Origin: UTCHB3 sp964431385
GTDB taxonomy: Bacteria; Bacteroidota; Ignavibacteria; Ignavibacteriales; Ignavibacteriaceae
Length of the DNA: 64,000 bases
Direction: 5' to 3'
Assembly (NCBI GenBank): GCA_964431385.1
Contig: CAYSJM010000012.1
Coordinates: 1 to 64,000 of the forward strand
The translations under genes were made by a program, and so were the position numbers. The notes beneath the pieces are model-generated. The model did not search any database. It was given only the letters and a program-made list of their open reading frames with translations, and was not told the origin of the DNA. Position 1 is the first letter of the stretch, and each line of letters opens with the position of its first letter. Below, in pieces: positions 35,515 to 43,616 of the stretch.

Positions 35515-36822
35515 TTATTTCTGTTTTCTAAAAAAGTTAGATTTATTTAATCTGGTGATCATTGTCTGCATCTCTGTGAATTGCTTGATCAACCTGTTCA
35601 CATCCTGTATAGTGGTACCACTTCCTCTTGCAATTCTGCGTCTGCGACCACCATTCAATATTTTTGGGTTACCTCTTTCCACTCTGGTCATCGAGTTGAT
35701 TATTGCCTCAACTTTTACCAGAGCATTATCGTCAACCTGTGCGTTTTTCATCTGATTCGGGATACCCGGTATCATAGAAATAAGAGACGATAACGAACCC
35801 ATTTTCTTTATCATCTTTATTTGCTTCAGAAAATCATCGAAATCGAACCTGTTTTTACGCAGCTTCTCTTCGAGTTCTTCAGCGTCTTTTTGGTCGTATG
35901 CCTCCTGGGCTTTTTCAACCAGACTAACAACATCTCCCTTACCCAGTATTCTCGATGCGAGACGGTCGGGGTAGAAAATGTCCATCGCCTCAAGTTTTTC
36001 ACCCGTGCTGATGAATTTAATCGGTTTGCCTACCACTTCTCTTATAGAGAGGGCACAACCGCCTCTTGAATCACCGTCGAGTTTAGTCAGAACTATACCG
36101 TCAAAATCAACTCTGTCGTTAAACGATTTCGCTGAGTTTACCGCATCCTGACCTGTCATCGAGTCAACTACAAAAAGAACTTCAGTGGGTTTCACTAATT
36201 CTTTTATATCAGCTACTTCCGACATTAGTTCTTCATCAACATGCAAACGCCCGGCTGTATCTATTATGATTACATCGTTTTTGTTTGCTTCCGCAAATTT
36301 TATCGCGTCGCCCGATATTTTTCTGGCATCTTTAACATCAAGTGAAAACACGGGAACATCAATCTGAGTTCCGAGTGTTTTTAACTGGTCAATCGCTGCC
36401 GGGCGATAGATATCCGCCGCAACCAATAGTGGTCGCTTTCCCATTCCTTTAAATCTACGAGCAAGCTTTCCTGAGAAGGTGGTTTTACCCGACCCCTGCA
36501 AGCCGACTATTAGGAGGATGGTTTTTCCTGACGGATTCAAGCTCAATTCTTGAGAAGAACCTCCCAAAAGATCAACAAGTTCATCGTAAATGATCTTGGT
36601 AATCAATTGTCCCGGGGTTATCGAGGTAATTACCTCCTGCCCCATCGCCTTGACTCTTACACGCTCAATAAAATCTTTTGTAACTTTGTAGTTTACATCA
36701 GCGTCAAGAAGGATTCTTCTAATCTCTCTTACCGTCTCGCTAACATTTGATTCGGTAAGTTTTCCCTGACCTCTTATCTTCTTAAGGGCTAACTCTAATT
36801 TATCGCTAAGATCCTGAAACAT
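35515..36822 (-). CDS. ffh: signal recognition particle GTPase Ffh
   Basis: The SRP54 homologue targets nascent membrane and secreted proteins to FtsY and SecYEG. The 435 aa comprise the N domain (1-95), the G domain with P-loop GLQGSGKTT (107-115), DTAGRL and TKLDGDSRGG, and the C-terminal M domain (about 300-435) with the RNA-binding segment NGGRRRRIARGSGTTIQDV. It starts 8 bp after atpG and lies 29 bp before rpsP, so it bridges the ATP synthase and ribosomal parts of the transcript. Confidence 0.97.
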   Translation of the reverse strand: MFQDLSDKLELALKKIRGQGKLTESNVSETVREIRRILLDADVNYKVTKDFIERVRVKAMGQEVITSITPGQLITKIIYDELVDLLGGSSQELSLNPSGKTILLIVGLQGSGKTTFSGKLARRFKGMGKRPLLVAADIYRPAAIDQLKTLGTQIDVPVFSLDVKDARKISGDAIKFAEANKNDVIIIDTAGRLHVDEELMSEVADIKELVKPTEVLFVVDSMTGQDAVNSAKSFNDRVDFDGIVLTKLDGDSRGGCALSIREVVGKPIKFISTGEKLEAMDIFYPDRLASRILGKGDVVSLVEKAQEAYDQKDAEELEEKLRKNRFDFDDFLKQIKMIKKMGSLSSLISMIPGIPNQMKNAQVDDNALVKVEAIINSMTRVERGNPKILNGGRRRRIARGSGTTIQDVNRLIKQFTEMQTMITRLNKSNFFRKQK

Positions 36823-36830
36823 TTAAAGAA

Positions 36831-37694
36831 TCAACCTCTTAAGGCGTTAGCGCCCGATACAACCTCTAACAGTTCTTTTGTAATCGCTGCCTGTCGTGCC
36901 TTGTTATAAGTCAACTTAAGCGAAGATATAAGTTCTGTTGCGTTAGTGGTAGCATTTTCCATAGCTGTCATTCTCGCACCATATTCCGCCGCATTTGAAT
37001 CGAGCAATGCCTTCCACAACTGGGTTTCCAGATATTGTGGAAGAAGTGAATTCAAAATTTCTTTTTGCGAGGGTTCGAATATAAACAAATCTCCGCTCGT
37101 TCCCTCATTTACTTCCATTGGAACAGGCAGAAATTGTGAATTAACAACTTTTTGTGATATTACCGACTTAAATTCATTGTAAATAAAAGTTACTTTATCG
37201 TATTTGCCGCCGAGGTACCCCTGGATGGCTACAGGTAAAATCTTACCCACATACGAAAAATTCAGACTGTTAAACAATCCTGTAACTTCACCGGCAAGAT
37301 TATAACCTCTTTTTCTGAAGTGGTCAAATCCTTTTTTTCCAACACAAAACAGAACGGGTTCTATACCTTTGGCTTTTAGATCAGCAGCATAATGAGTTGC
37401 TTCTTTAATAAGGTTGGTATTGAAAGCTCCGCAAAGTCCTCTGTCAGCAGTTACTACAATAATGAGCTCTGTTTTGATCTCACGAACAGTAACAAATGGA
37501 TTTGTCAGTTTGTCATCTTCAGTAAAAAGATTGGCTACAAGACTACCAAGTTTGTTTGCATAAGGTCTGGCACTCACAATAGCTTCAGTGGCACGACGCA
37601 ACTTGGCTGCCGCAACCATCTTCATTGCCTTTGTGATCTGCTGGGTGCTTTTAACACCCTTGATCCTGCTCCTTAAGTCTCTAAGAGTTGCCAT
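36831..37694 (-). CDS. atpG: F-type ATP synthase gamma subunit
   Basis: The rotor shaft of F1. The 287 aa begin with the classical RDLRSRIKGVKSTQQITKAMKMVAAAKLRRA and end with the signature helix ALLDSNAAEYGARMTAMENATTNATELI...YNKARQAAITKELLEVVSGANAL. It lies 12 bp after atpA. The next genes are ffh and rpsP, not atpD/atpC, so beta and epsilon must be encoded at another locus. Confidence 0.97.
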   Translation of the reverse strand: MATLRDLRSRIKGVKSTQQITKAMKMVAAAKLRRATEAIVSARPYANKLGSLVANLFTEDDKLTNPFVTVREIKTELIIVVTADRGLCGAFNTNLIKEATHYAADLKAKGIEPVLFCVGKKGFDHFRKRGYNLAGEVTGLFNSLNFSYVGKILPVAIQGYLGGKYDKVTFIYNEFKSVISQKVVNSQFLPVPMEVNEGTSGDLFIFEPSQKEILNSLLPQYLETQLWKALLDSNAAEYGARMTAMENATTNATELISSLKLTYNKARQAAITKELLEVVSGANALRG

Positions 37695-37706
37695 TTCTTA
37701 TTGCTG

Positions 37707-39251
37707 CTAATTCTTAAATGTTGCTGAAAATTCGGCAACCGATTTCTTAATAAGTTCCTCTACATTCGGTTTTATCTCTTTAGCTTCCCTGATTCCTTTG
37801 AGGATCTCAGGATATTGTCTATCGATAAATTCAAGATATTCTCTTTCGAATACTTTAACCGATTCAACAGGTACAGTATCGAGATAACCTTTAGTACCGA
37901 GAAATACGCTCACTACCTGTCTTTCGATAGGAATAGGACGATAGATGCCCTGTTTGAGCAGTTCGACCAACCTGGCACCTCTTGAGAGCGTTCTTTGAGT
38001 AGATACATCAAGGTCACTGCCAAATTTAGCGAATGCTTCAAGTTCTCTGTATTGTGCAAGATCAAGTTTCAGACTTCCTGCAACCTTTTTCATGGCTTTA
38101 ATCTGAGCATTACCACCCACACGGGATACTGATATACCCACATTGATAGCAGGACGAACGCCTGCGTTAAACAGGTTTGGTTCAAGATAAATCTGACCAT
38201 CGGTAATCGAAATAACATTCGTAGGAATATATGCCGACACATCACCCTGTTGGGTTTCAATGATCGGAAGTGCAGTCAAACTGCCACCGCCGAGTTCATC
38301 GCTCAACTTTGACGCTCTTTCAAGCAATCTGGAGTGAAGATAGAACACATCACCCGGATATGCTTCACGACCCGGAGGTCTTCTTAAAAGTAGAGACAAT
38401 TCTCTGTAGGCGGCTGCCTGCTTCGAAAGATCGTCATAAATTACAAGGGCGTGTCTGCCGCTGTCTCTAAAATATTCACCAAGACATGCACCCGAGTAAG
38501 GAGCAATAAACTGAAGTGGTGCAGGATCAGAAGCAGATGCTGAAATAACTGTAGTATATGCCATGGCTCCTGTTTCCTGAAGTTTGGCTACCACTTGTGC
38601 AACTGTCGATCTCTTCTGTCCAATTGAGACATAGATACAAAATACGGGATTAACACCAAGAGATTTCGCCTCTTCGGTGTGTGTAAATTTCTGATTAATA
38701 ATGGTATCTACTGCGATAGCTGTTTTACCGGTCTGTCTGTCACCAATTATAAGCTCTCTTTGTCCTCTACCGATTGGAATCATAGCATCAATAGCTGTGA
38801 TACCGGTCTGAAGTGGTTCTTTCACCGGCTGGCGTTGCATTACACCAAGAGCTTTTCTCTCGATTTCCTGATATCCTTCAGCTTTGATAGCACCTTTACC
38901 ATCAAGAGGGATACCGAGAGGTGAGATTACTCTGCCGAGCATCGCTTCGCCAACAGGCATTGAAGCTACTCTTCCGGTTCTTTTTACTTCATCGCCTTCT
39001 TTAACAAGGGATGAATCGCCAAAAAGGGCACAACCAACCGAATCTTCTTCGAGATTGAGTACCATTCCAAAAACATCGTTTGGGAACTCGACAAGCTCGC
39101 TCGCCATAACTTTGGAAAGACCATAAACTCTCGCTATACCATCACCAACGGAAAGTACCGTACCTACTTCATAGATATCGGCTTCCGATCGCTGTCCGGA
39201 TAATTGCTCTCTTAATATCGAAGTAATTTCATCCGGTTTGATTTTTATCAT
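37707..39251 (-). CDS. atpA: F-type ATP synthase alpha subunit
   Basis: A non-catalytic nucleotide-binding subunit of F1. The 514 aa include the Walker A GDRQTGKT (170-177), YVSIGQKRSTVAQVV, the ALVIYDDLSKQA segment (Walker B region), and the PGREAYPGDVFYLHSRLLERA signature with VISITDGQIYLE. The N-terminal helix KPDEITSILREQL binds delta. It lies 16 bp after atpH. Confidence 0.98.
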   Translation of the reverse strand: MIKIKPDEITSILREQLSGQRSEADIYEVGTVLSVGDGIARVYGLSKVMASELVEFPNDVFGMVLNLEEDSVGCALFGDSSLVKEGDEVKRTGRVASMPVGEAMLGRVISPLGIPLDGKGAIKAEGYQEIERKALGVMQRQPVKEPLQTGITAIDAMIPIGRGQRELIIGDRQTGKTAIAVDTIINQKFTHTEEAKSLGVNPVFCIYVSIGQKRSTVAQVVAKLQETGAMAYTTVISASASDPAPLQFIAPYSGACLGEYFRDSGRHALVIYDDLSKQAAAYRELSLLLRRPPGREAYPGDVFYLHSRLLERASKLSDELGGGSLTALPIIETQQGDVSAYIPTNVISITDGQIYLEPNLFNAGVRPAINVGISVSRVGGNAQIKAMKKVAGSLKLDLAQYRELEAFAKFGSDLDVSTQRTLSRGARLVELLKQGIYRPIPIERQVVSVFLGTKGYLDTVPVESVKVFEREYLEFIDRQYPEILKGIREAKEIKPNVEELIKKSVAEFSATFKN

Positions 39252-39267
39252 ATCTCAAGTCCCATTT

Positions 39268-39828
39268 TTAAAAATTGTTTAGTGATACGCCGGCGCGGCT
39301 GAATGTTTTTCTAAGTTTGTTCAACTGGTTTTTAACTGATGCATCTATAATAATCTCATCAGTTCTCGCTACAAAACCACCGACTAATCCGGGATCTGTC
39401 TTAACAGTCACTTTAAGTTTGCACTTAAAGTATTCTTCAAGCTCTTTTTGTATCTTTTCAGATTCTTCCGAACCAAATTCAAAAGCGGATGATATTTCCA
39501 CTTTTTGGTATCCTCTTGCCTTATCGGAGACTTTTAGAAACGCCTCGAATATTTCATAGGTGTTCGATATTCTCTCTTTTTTTGCGAGGAATTCAATAAA
39601 TCCTGTCAACGACTCGTCTATTTTACCCGAAAAAATCTTGAGTAAAATAGCAAGTTTGTCAGAATCTTTAAATACCGGAATGCCTATGATTCTTTTCAGG
39701 TTTGAATTTTCATCAAAAACTGACAGGATACCTTCAGCATCCTGGTAAATTTTCTCAAAATTCGGAACCGAGTCGATCGAAGAATAAAGGGTAGAAGCAT
39801 ATTTAACGGCTACCTTGCTGAAAGACAT
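39268..39828 (-). CDS. atpH: F-type ATP synthase delta subunit
   Basis: The stator connector between F1 and the b subunits. The 186 aa have the OSCP/delta pattern: N-terminal VAVKYASTLYSS helix bundle and C-terminal VKTDPGLVGGFVARTDEIIIDASVKNQLNKLRK. It starts 2 bp after the atpF stop, so the two are tightly coupled. Confidence 0.95.
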   Translation of the reverse strand: MSFSKVAVKYASTLYSSIDSVPNFEKIYQDAEGILSVFDENSNLKRIIGIPVFKDSDKLAILLKIFSGKIDESLTGFIEFLAKKERISNTYEIFEAFLKVSDKARGYQKVEISSAFEFGSEESEKIQKELEEYFKCKLKVTVKTDPGLVGGFVARTDEIIIDASVKNQLNKLRKTFSRAGVSLNNF

Positions 39829-39830
39829 TG

Positions 39831-40373
39831 TCAGTTATTCCTTATCTCATCAATAAATTTATTAACCAACACTTTGTTTTTTTCGCTGTCAAGGTTTGCC
39901 TTGATTACTTTTTCTGCAGCAGCAATAGTGACATCAGCAACCTCTTTGATTACTCTGTCAACCATCTCCCGTTCGCGGTTCACAAGTTCGGTATCGAAAT
40001 CTTTTCTCTTCTTGTCAAACTCTTCTTTAAGATCATGAGCCATTTTGGTTTTCTGTTCTTCGAAGTATTTGCGACTTTCCTCGATCTGTCTTCTTGCGGC
40101 TGCATCATTTTCCTGACGCACTTTTTCATTTTGTGCAATCAGTAGATCTGCTTCATCCTTCGCTTTCTTTGCTGCTTCCAAGGCATCTTTTATTCCCTGT
40201 TCTCTCGCATCGAGAGCACTGAGAATAGGCTTCCAGGCATATTTGGCAAGTATAATCAGCAAGATGATAAATGTAAGTGTGGTCCAAAACGCCAGACCAC
40301 CATTCACATCGAGCAAACTTGGCTTGCCTTCTCCACCCGAAGCTGTAAGAAAGACAAACGAACTAAAAATCAT
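39831..40373 (-). CDS. atpF: F-type ATP synthase b subunit
   Basis: The peripheral stalk subunit. The 180 aa contain one transmembrane helix (about 28-47, FWTTLTFIILLIILAKYAWKPIL) and a long charged coiled coil. The N-terminus has about 25 extra residues with a short hydrophobic stretch (MIFSSFVFLTASGGEG) before the helix; no closer ATG exists, so it may be a short cleaved or periplasmic leader. It lies 27 bp after atpE. Confidence 0.95.
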   Translation of the reverse strand: MIFSSFVFLTASGGEGKPSLLDVNGGLAFWTTLTFIILLIILAKYAWKPILSALDAREQGIKDALEAAKKAKDEADLLIAQNEKVRQENDAAARRQIEESRKYFEEQKTKMAHDLKEEFDKKRKDFDTELVNREREMVDRVIKEVADVTIAAAEKVIKANLDSEKNKVLVNKFIDEIRNN

Positions 40374-40400
40374 TTTATTACCTTTTTGGGTTAATTAGCC

Positions 40401-40619
40401 TTATTTACCGGCAAGGATGAAGCAAATTACCAATGCGAACAGTGAGATACCTTCAATAAGAGCTGCTGCAATGATCATAGTGGTTCTGATACCACCACCT
40501 GCTTCAGGCTGACGACCTGTTGCTTCCATTGCTGCGGCTGCCAATTTACCAATACCGAAACCACCGCCGATGATTGTTAAAGCTGCACCGATACCGGCTG
40601 CTAAATGTGCTAACTCCAT
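40401..40619 (-). CDS. atpE: F-type ATP synthase c subunit
   Basis: The proteolipid of the rotor ring. The 72 aa are two hydrophobic helices joined by the polar loop GRQPEA. The ion-binding carboxylate is E56 in AAALIEGISLFALV. The serine/threonine directly after the carboxylate that marks Na+-binding c subunits is absent (Gly57), so proton coupling is more likely. A strong GGAGG site lies about 6 nt before the ATG, fitting the high copy number needed. Confidence 0.97.
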   Translation of the reverse strand: MELAHLAAGIGAALTIIGGGFGIGKLAAAAMEATGRQPEAGGGIRTTMIIAAALIEGISLFALVICFILAGK

Positions 40620-40652
40620 TTCATTCCTCCGAATAGAATTTTTTTTGTTTCT

Positions 40653-41501
40653 TTAATGATCCTGATGTACTGCCATACCAATAAAAACGGCAGATAACAT
40701 CGTGAATATATAAGCCTGTAGCATTGCTACAAGTATTTCGAGCATGTATATAAAAAGTGCCATCCCAACTGAGACAGGTGCCACAGCCAGGGTGTTCATT
40801 GCAAATATCAAACCAATAAGGGCATAAATTACAATATGACCTGCAGTCATGTTCGCAAAAAGACGAATTGCCAATGCAAAAGGTTTTGTAAACAAACCGA
40901 GTAATTCAACCACGATCATAATTGGTAGAAGGAAAACCGGAATTCCGTGGGGAATAAGCCCCTTAAAATAGCCAAAAACGCCATTCTTCTTCATACCTCC
41001 CCACTGCGTAACAGCAAATGTAGCTGTGGCAAGGGTTGCCGTAACTGAAATATTACTTGTAACGGTTGCAGAAAATGGAATAAGCCCAAGGAAATTGGCA
41101 AAAAGGATGAAGAAAAATGCCGTTAACAAATAAGGAACAAATTTCTCGTATCCGCCACCAATGCTTGGTTTGGCGATTTCATCTCTAACAAAAAGGATAA
41201 GAATCTCGACAGCACTTGTAAATCTGTTGGGAATCTGAGTCTTTTTGTAGCGTCTTGCCACTTTGATGAGCAAAAAAGCGAGAACTATAGCTGCCAGCCA
41301 AAGGAAAACGATATGCCTCGTAATTACTACATGGATGTCTCCAATCCAAAAATCGGGCAGATATATCTTACCAAGTGGCGAAAAGTCAAGATACTCACCA
41401 TCCATAATATGGTGTAATATCCATTCACTGCCTTGGCTCTCACCTTTTCCGGCTGTTTTGCTTAAAGTATCGGCTACTGCTTTTGTGGTCTCAGTGTACA
41501 T
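40653..41501 (-). CDS. atpB: F-type ATP synthase a subunit
   Basis: The stator proton-channel subunit in the inner membrane. The 282 aa have several hydrophobic helices and the essential arginine R213 in KPFALAIRLFANMTAGH. NFLGLIPFSATVT is also typical. The N-terminal ~55 residues form a longer soluble extension, seen in Bacteroidota/Chlorobi a subunits. Its start overlaps the previous small membrane gene by 11 bp. Confidence 0.96.
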   Translation of the reverse strand: MYTETTKAVADTLSKTAGKGESQGSEWILHHIMDGEYLDFSPLGKIYLPDFWIGDIHVVITRHIVFLWLAAIVLAFLLIKVARRYKKTQIPNRFTSAVEILILFVRDEIAKPSIGGGYEKFVPYLLTAFFFILFANFLGLIPFSATVTSNISVTATLATATFAVTQWGGMKKNGVFGYFKGLIPHGIPVFLLPIMIVVELLGLFTKPFALAIRLFANMTAGHIVIYALIGLIFAMNTLAVAPVSVGMALFIYMLEILVAMLQAYIFTMLSAVFIGMAVHQDH

Positions 41502-41892
41502 TATCGGAAAGCGTCTTCTTCTCTGATTTTACTAAATAGATCAATTGTAGAGTCAGGTACAAAAAATAAAAAATAAAGACTGTAATTATATAATATTTTT
41601 GGTTCAAATTCAAGATGTAGAGCAAAAATATTATAAATAGTGCGATAAAGAGCATCGAAAGAGTCATGGCACCGAGCACAATTATCATAAAATTTTTGTC
41701 ATTTTTTTGTGCTGCATACTTAATTGCTGCGACACCGAGTGCAAAATTTAACACTCCCGGGAGTTGTCCCCAAAAAAATTCTTTAACAGGGAAAACCCCC
41801 TCGGGTGCCATCAAAAGGGCGAAAAGTCCCACTATTCCAAATACACCGATCATTACGAAGGATGCCGCAAGCACCTTATTATCTGTTGTCAT
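41491..41892 (-). CDS. small four-TM membrane protein of the atp operon (AtpI-like position)
   Basis: A 133-aa membrane protein with about four hydrophobic helices (LAASFVMIGVFGIVGLFALLM, FALGVAAIKYAA, FMIIVLGAMTLSMLFIALFIIFLL, YYIITVFIFYFLYLTLQLIYLV). It has no clear family motif but occupies the slot of AtpI/UncI assembly factors between AtpZ and subunit a. It overlaps both neighbours (14 bp with atpZ, 11 bp with atpB). A role in c-ring assembly is inferred from position only. Confidence 0.75.
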   Translation of the reverse strand: MTTDNKVLAASFVMIGVFGIVGLFALLMAPEGVFPVKEFFWGQLPGVLNFALGVAAIKYAAQKNDKNFMIIVLGAMTLSMLFIALFIIFLLYILNLNQKYYIITVFIFYFLYLTLQLIYLVKSEKKTLSDNVH

Positions 41893-42130
41893 TCTTTAAC
41901 TTGTTCTTCTTTTCAAGGTTCAAAACAGTCTTTATAAAATTGTAAATACCCGCAGTTCCGCCGGTTAGGGCAAAAATCCATAACCAATAAGAAGTCGAGT
42001 ACTTTTTATCGAGCCAGTCACCAATAAGAACCATCCCGACGATGGTCACAGCCAGCTGAATTCCGAGTCCCATGTATGGGGCAACCGCTCTAAGACTTTC
42101 GGCTATACTGTCCTCATTTTTCTCAGGCAT
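41879..42130 (-). CDS. atpZ: AtpZ/AtpI family protein (ATPase gene 1)
   Basis: An 83-aa protein with two transmembrane helices: MGLGIQLAVTIVGMVLIGDWLDKKY and LWIFALTGGTAGIYNFIKTVL. It matches the AtpZ family (ATPase_gene1), proposed to help ATP synthase assembly or Mg2+ supply. The frame extends 11 codons upstream, but the ATG at 42130 follows an AAGGA site and overlaps the bactofilin stop by 8 bp. The other candidate start is 42142. Confidence 0.85.
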   Translation of the reverse strand: MPEKNEDSIAESLRAVAPYMGLGIQLAVTIVGMVLIGDWLDKKYSTSYWLWIFALTGGTAGIYNFIKTVLNLEKKNKLKNDNR

Positions 42131-42527
42131 CAGCGGATTCATCCTTCGATTCTTCAGTCTCATCTGCTTTTGTTTCCCGACCAGTCATACCGTCTTCCAC
42201 TTTCCCCTTATAGATTCCCCCTTCCTCAATAACCAGACTCTTAGATCTAATATCGCCGGATAACTCACCTGAAGGGTTAATTTCCACTTTATCGGTTGCG
42301 TACGCATTGCCTGTAACCTTACCGGCAATCGAGATGCTCTCGGCAACAAGATTACCCGTCACTTCTGCACCCTTGCCAATGAGCAAAAGTCCATCAACTC
42401 TGATATCACCTCTCAATTTTCCATCGAATCGCATATCGCAACCACCTTCGATTTCACCCCTGATAATTACATCAGATGAAATAACAGTTATCGGTCTGTA
42501 CAACTTTTTTACACTTTTTAGTTTCAT
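42123..42527 (-). CDS. bactofilin (polymer-forming cytoskeletal protein)
   Basis: A 134-aa bactofilin forming a right-handed beta-helix that polymerises without nucleotide. The repeats RGEIEGGCDMRFDGKLRGDIRVDGLLLIGKGAEVTGNLVAESI carry the typical G-x-I/V spacing. The tail (ETKADETEESKDESADA) is acidic and disordered. Bactofilins often act with peptidoglycan hydrolases in shape control; the upstream membrane gene is the likely partner. It lies 6 bp after that gene. Confidence 0.92.
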   Translation of the reverse strand: MKLKSVKKLYRPITVISSDVIIRGEIEGGCDMRFDGKLRGDIRVDGLLLIGKGAEVTGNLVAESISIAGKVTGNAYATDKVEINPSGELSGDIRSKSLVIEEGGIYKGKVEDGMTGRETKADETEESKDESADA

Positions 42528-42533
42528 TGTGAT

Positions 42534-42974
42534 CTATTTTTTGTTGCCTTTTTTATCCTTCAAAGTTTTGGGCGTGGCTTTTTCACCCGTTGCTTTATCC
42601 CTGGTGCTTTTTACGATGCTGTCATTTTTGGAAGAGACTGTTGAATCTTGAAGTGTCAGGAAAAACTTCATCCGGTCGTTTTCACTCTTTATCTTGTTCA
42701 GATCGTGTAATAAACCGACAACCTTTTTATTCAAGTTTGAGATTAAAGCTTTATCTTCATCTGAGAGTTCCGGATGGACATTAACCAAAGAGTTCATCGG
42801 GGTAAACCGGAATAAAAAGAAGGAAATAATTGCCATCACGGCGAACGAACCAATGAGATACAGAACACCCTTCCTGAAGCCAATCACTGTAACAGGGACA
42901 TCTGAATGATTGTCAGCAGGTAAAAGAAGTAATCTAAATTTAAGCTTTTCTAATTTCTTCTTGAGCTTTTCCAT
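42534..42974 (-). CDS. single-TM protein resembling the N-terminus of bactofilin-linked M23 peptidases
   Basis: A 146-aa protein with a basic N-terminus, one transmembrane helix (about 33-55, GVLYLIGSFAVMAIISFFLF), a coiled coil with LNKKVVGLLHDLNKIKSENDRMKFFLTL, and a Lys-rich tail. The layout resembles the membrane anchor and coiled coil preceding the LytM/M23 domain in hydrolases encoded beside bactofilins, but the peptidase domain is absent. It could be an adaptor or a truncated relic. It starts 1 bp upstream of the tsaC stop region and lies 6 bp before bactofilin. Confidence 0.65.
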   Translation of the reverse strand: MEKLKKKLEKLKFRLLLLPADNHSDVPVTVIGFRKGVLYLIGSFAVMAIISFFLFRFTPMNSLVNVHPELSDEDKALISNLNKKVVGLLHDLNKIKSENDRMKFFLTLQDSTVSSKNDSIVKSTRDKATGEKATPKTLKDKKGNKK

Positions 42975-43616
42975 CTATACTTCATCAAATTTTCGCAAAA
43001 TATCATCATAACTGATCATACCTTCACGAATTAAAACAGGCTTTTCACCCGTAAGATTTATGACAGTTGAAGCGATGTTAAGTGGAGGTTTTGCACTGTA
43101 AAAAATTGCGTCAACCTCGTTGTTAAACTCTTGAGAAATCAGGGTAAAATCGTTCATCGCAGGCTCCTCGCTTCGGTTTACACTCGTTGAAACCAGAGGC
43201 ATCTGCAATTCTGTAGTAAGTTTCCTGCAAAAATTATGATTTGGAATTCTGAAGGCACAGGTCTCATCACCTGTGATGTCCCGAAAATATTTATTAAATT
43301 TCAGAACAACGGAAACGGGATTAGGCCAGAGTGAAATGAGAAAATCTGCGTGTTTTTCATCAGCAAGTTCCACATGATGCAGCACCATTTCAATATCTGC
43401 GGCAAGGAGAATAAATTTTTTGGAAATGCTTCTTCTTTTAATTACAGTAACTTTTTGAAGTGCGTCCGCGTTAAATGGATTGGCTCCAAATCCATAAATC
43501 GTATCGGTGGGATAAATAAAAACCCCTCCCTCAAAATAGATATGAATCGCCTTTTGAATCGCATCATTTAGATTATCGTCGGTATTTAATTTTAGTGTCT
43601 CTCTAAGTTCTTTCAT
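42975..43616 (-). CDS. tsaC: L-threonylcarbamoyladenylate synthase (Sua5/YrdC/TsaC family)
   Basis: Makes threonylcarbamoyl-AMP from Thr, bicarbonate and ATP for tRNA t6A37. The 213-aa YrdC fold has FIYPTDTIYGFGANPFN and KRRSISKKFILL (substrate/ATP site), WPNPVSVVLK and STSVNRSEEPA. The C-terminal Sua5 domain is absent, so it is TsaC-like in length. Its start overlaps the glycosyltransferase stop by 14 bp. Confidence 0.92.
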   Translation of the reverse strand: MKELRETLKLNTDDNLNDAIQKAIHIYFEGGVFIYPTDTIYGFGANPFNADALQKVTVIKRRSISKKFILLAADIEMVLHHVELADEKHADFLISLWPNPVSVVLKFNKYFRDITGDETCAFRIPNHNFCRKLTTELQMPLVSTSVNRSEEPAMNDFTLISQEFNNEVDAIFYSAKPPLNIASTVINLTGEKPVLIREGMISYDDILRKFDEV

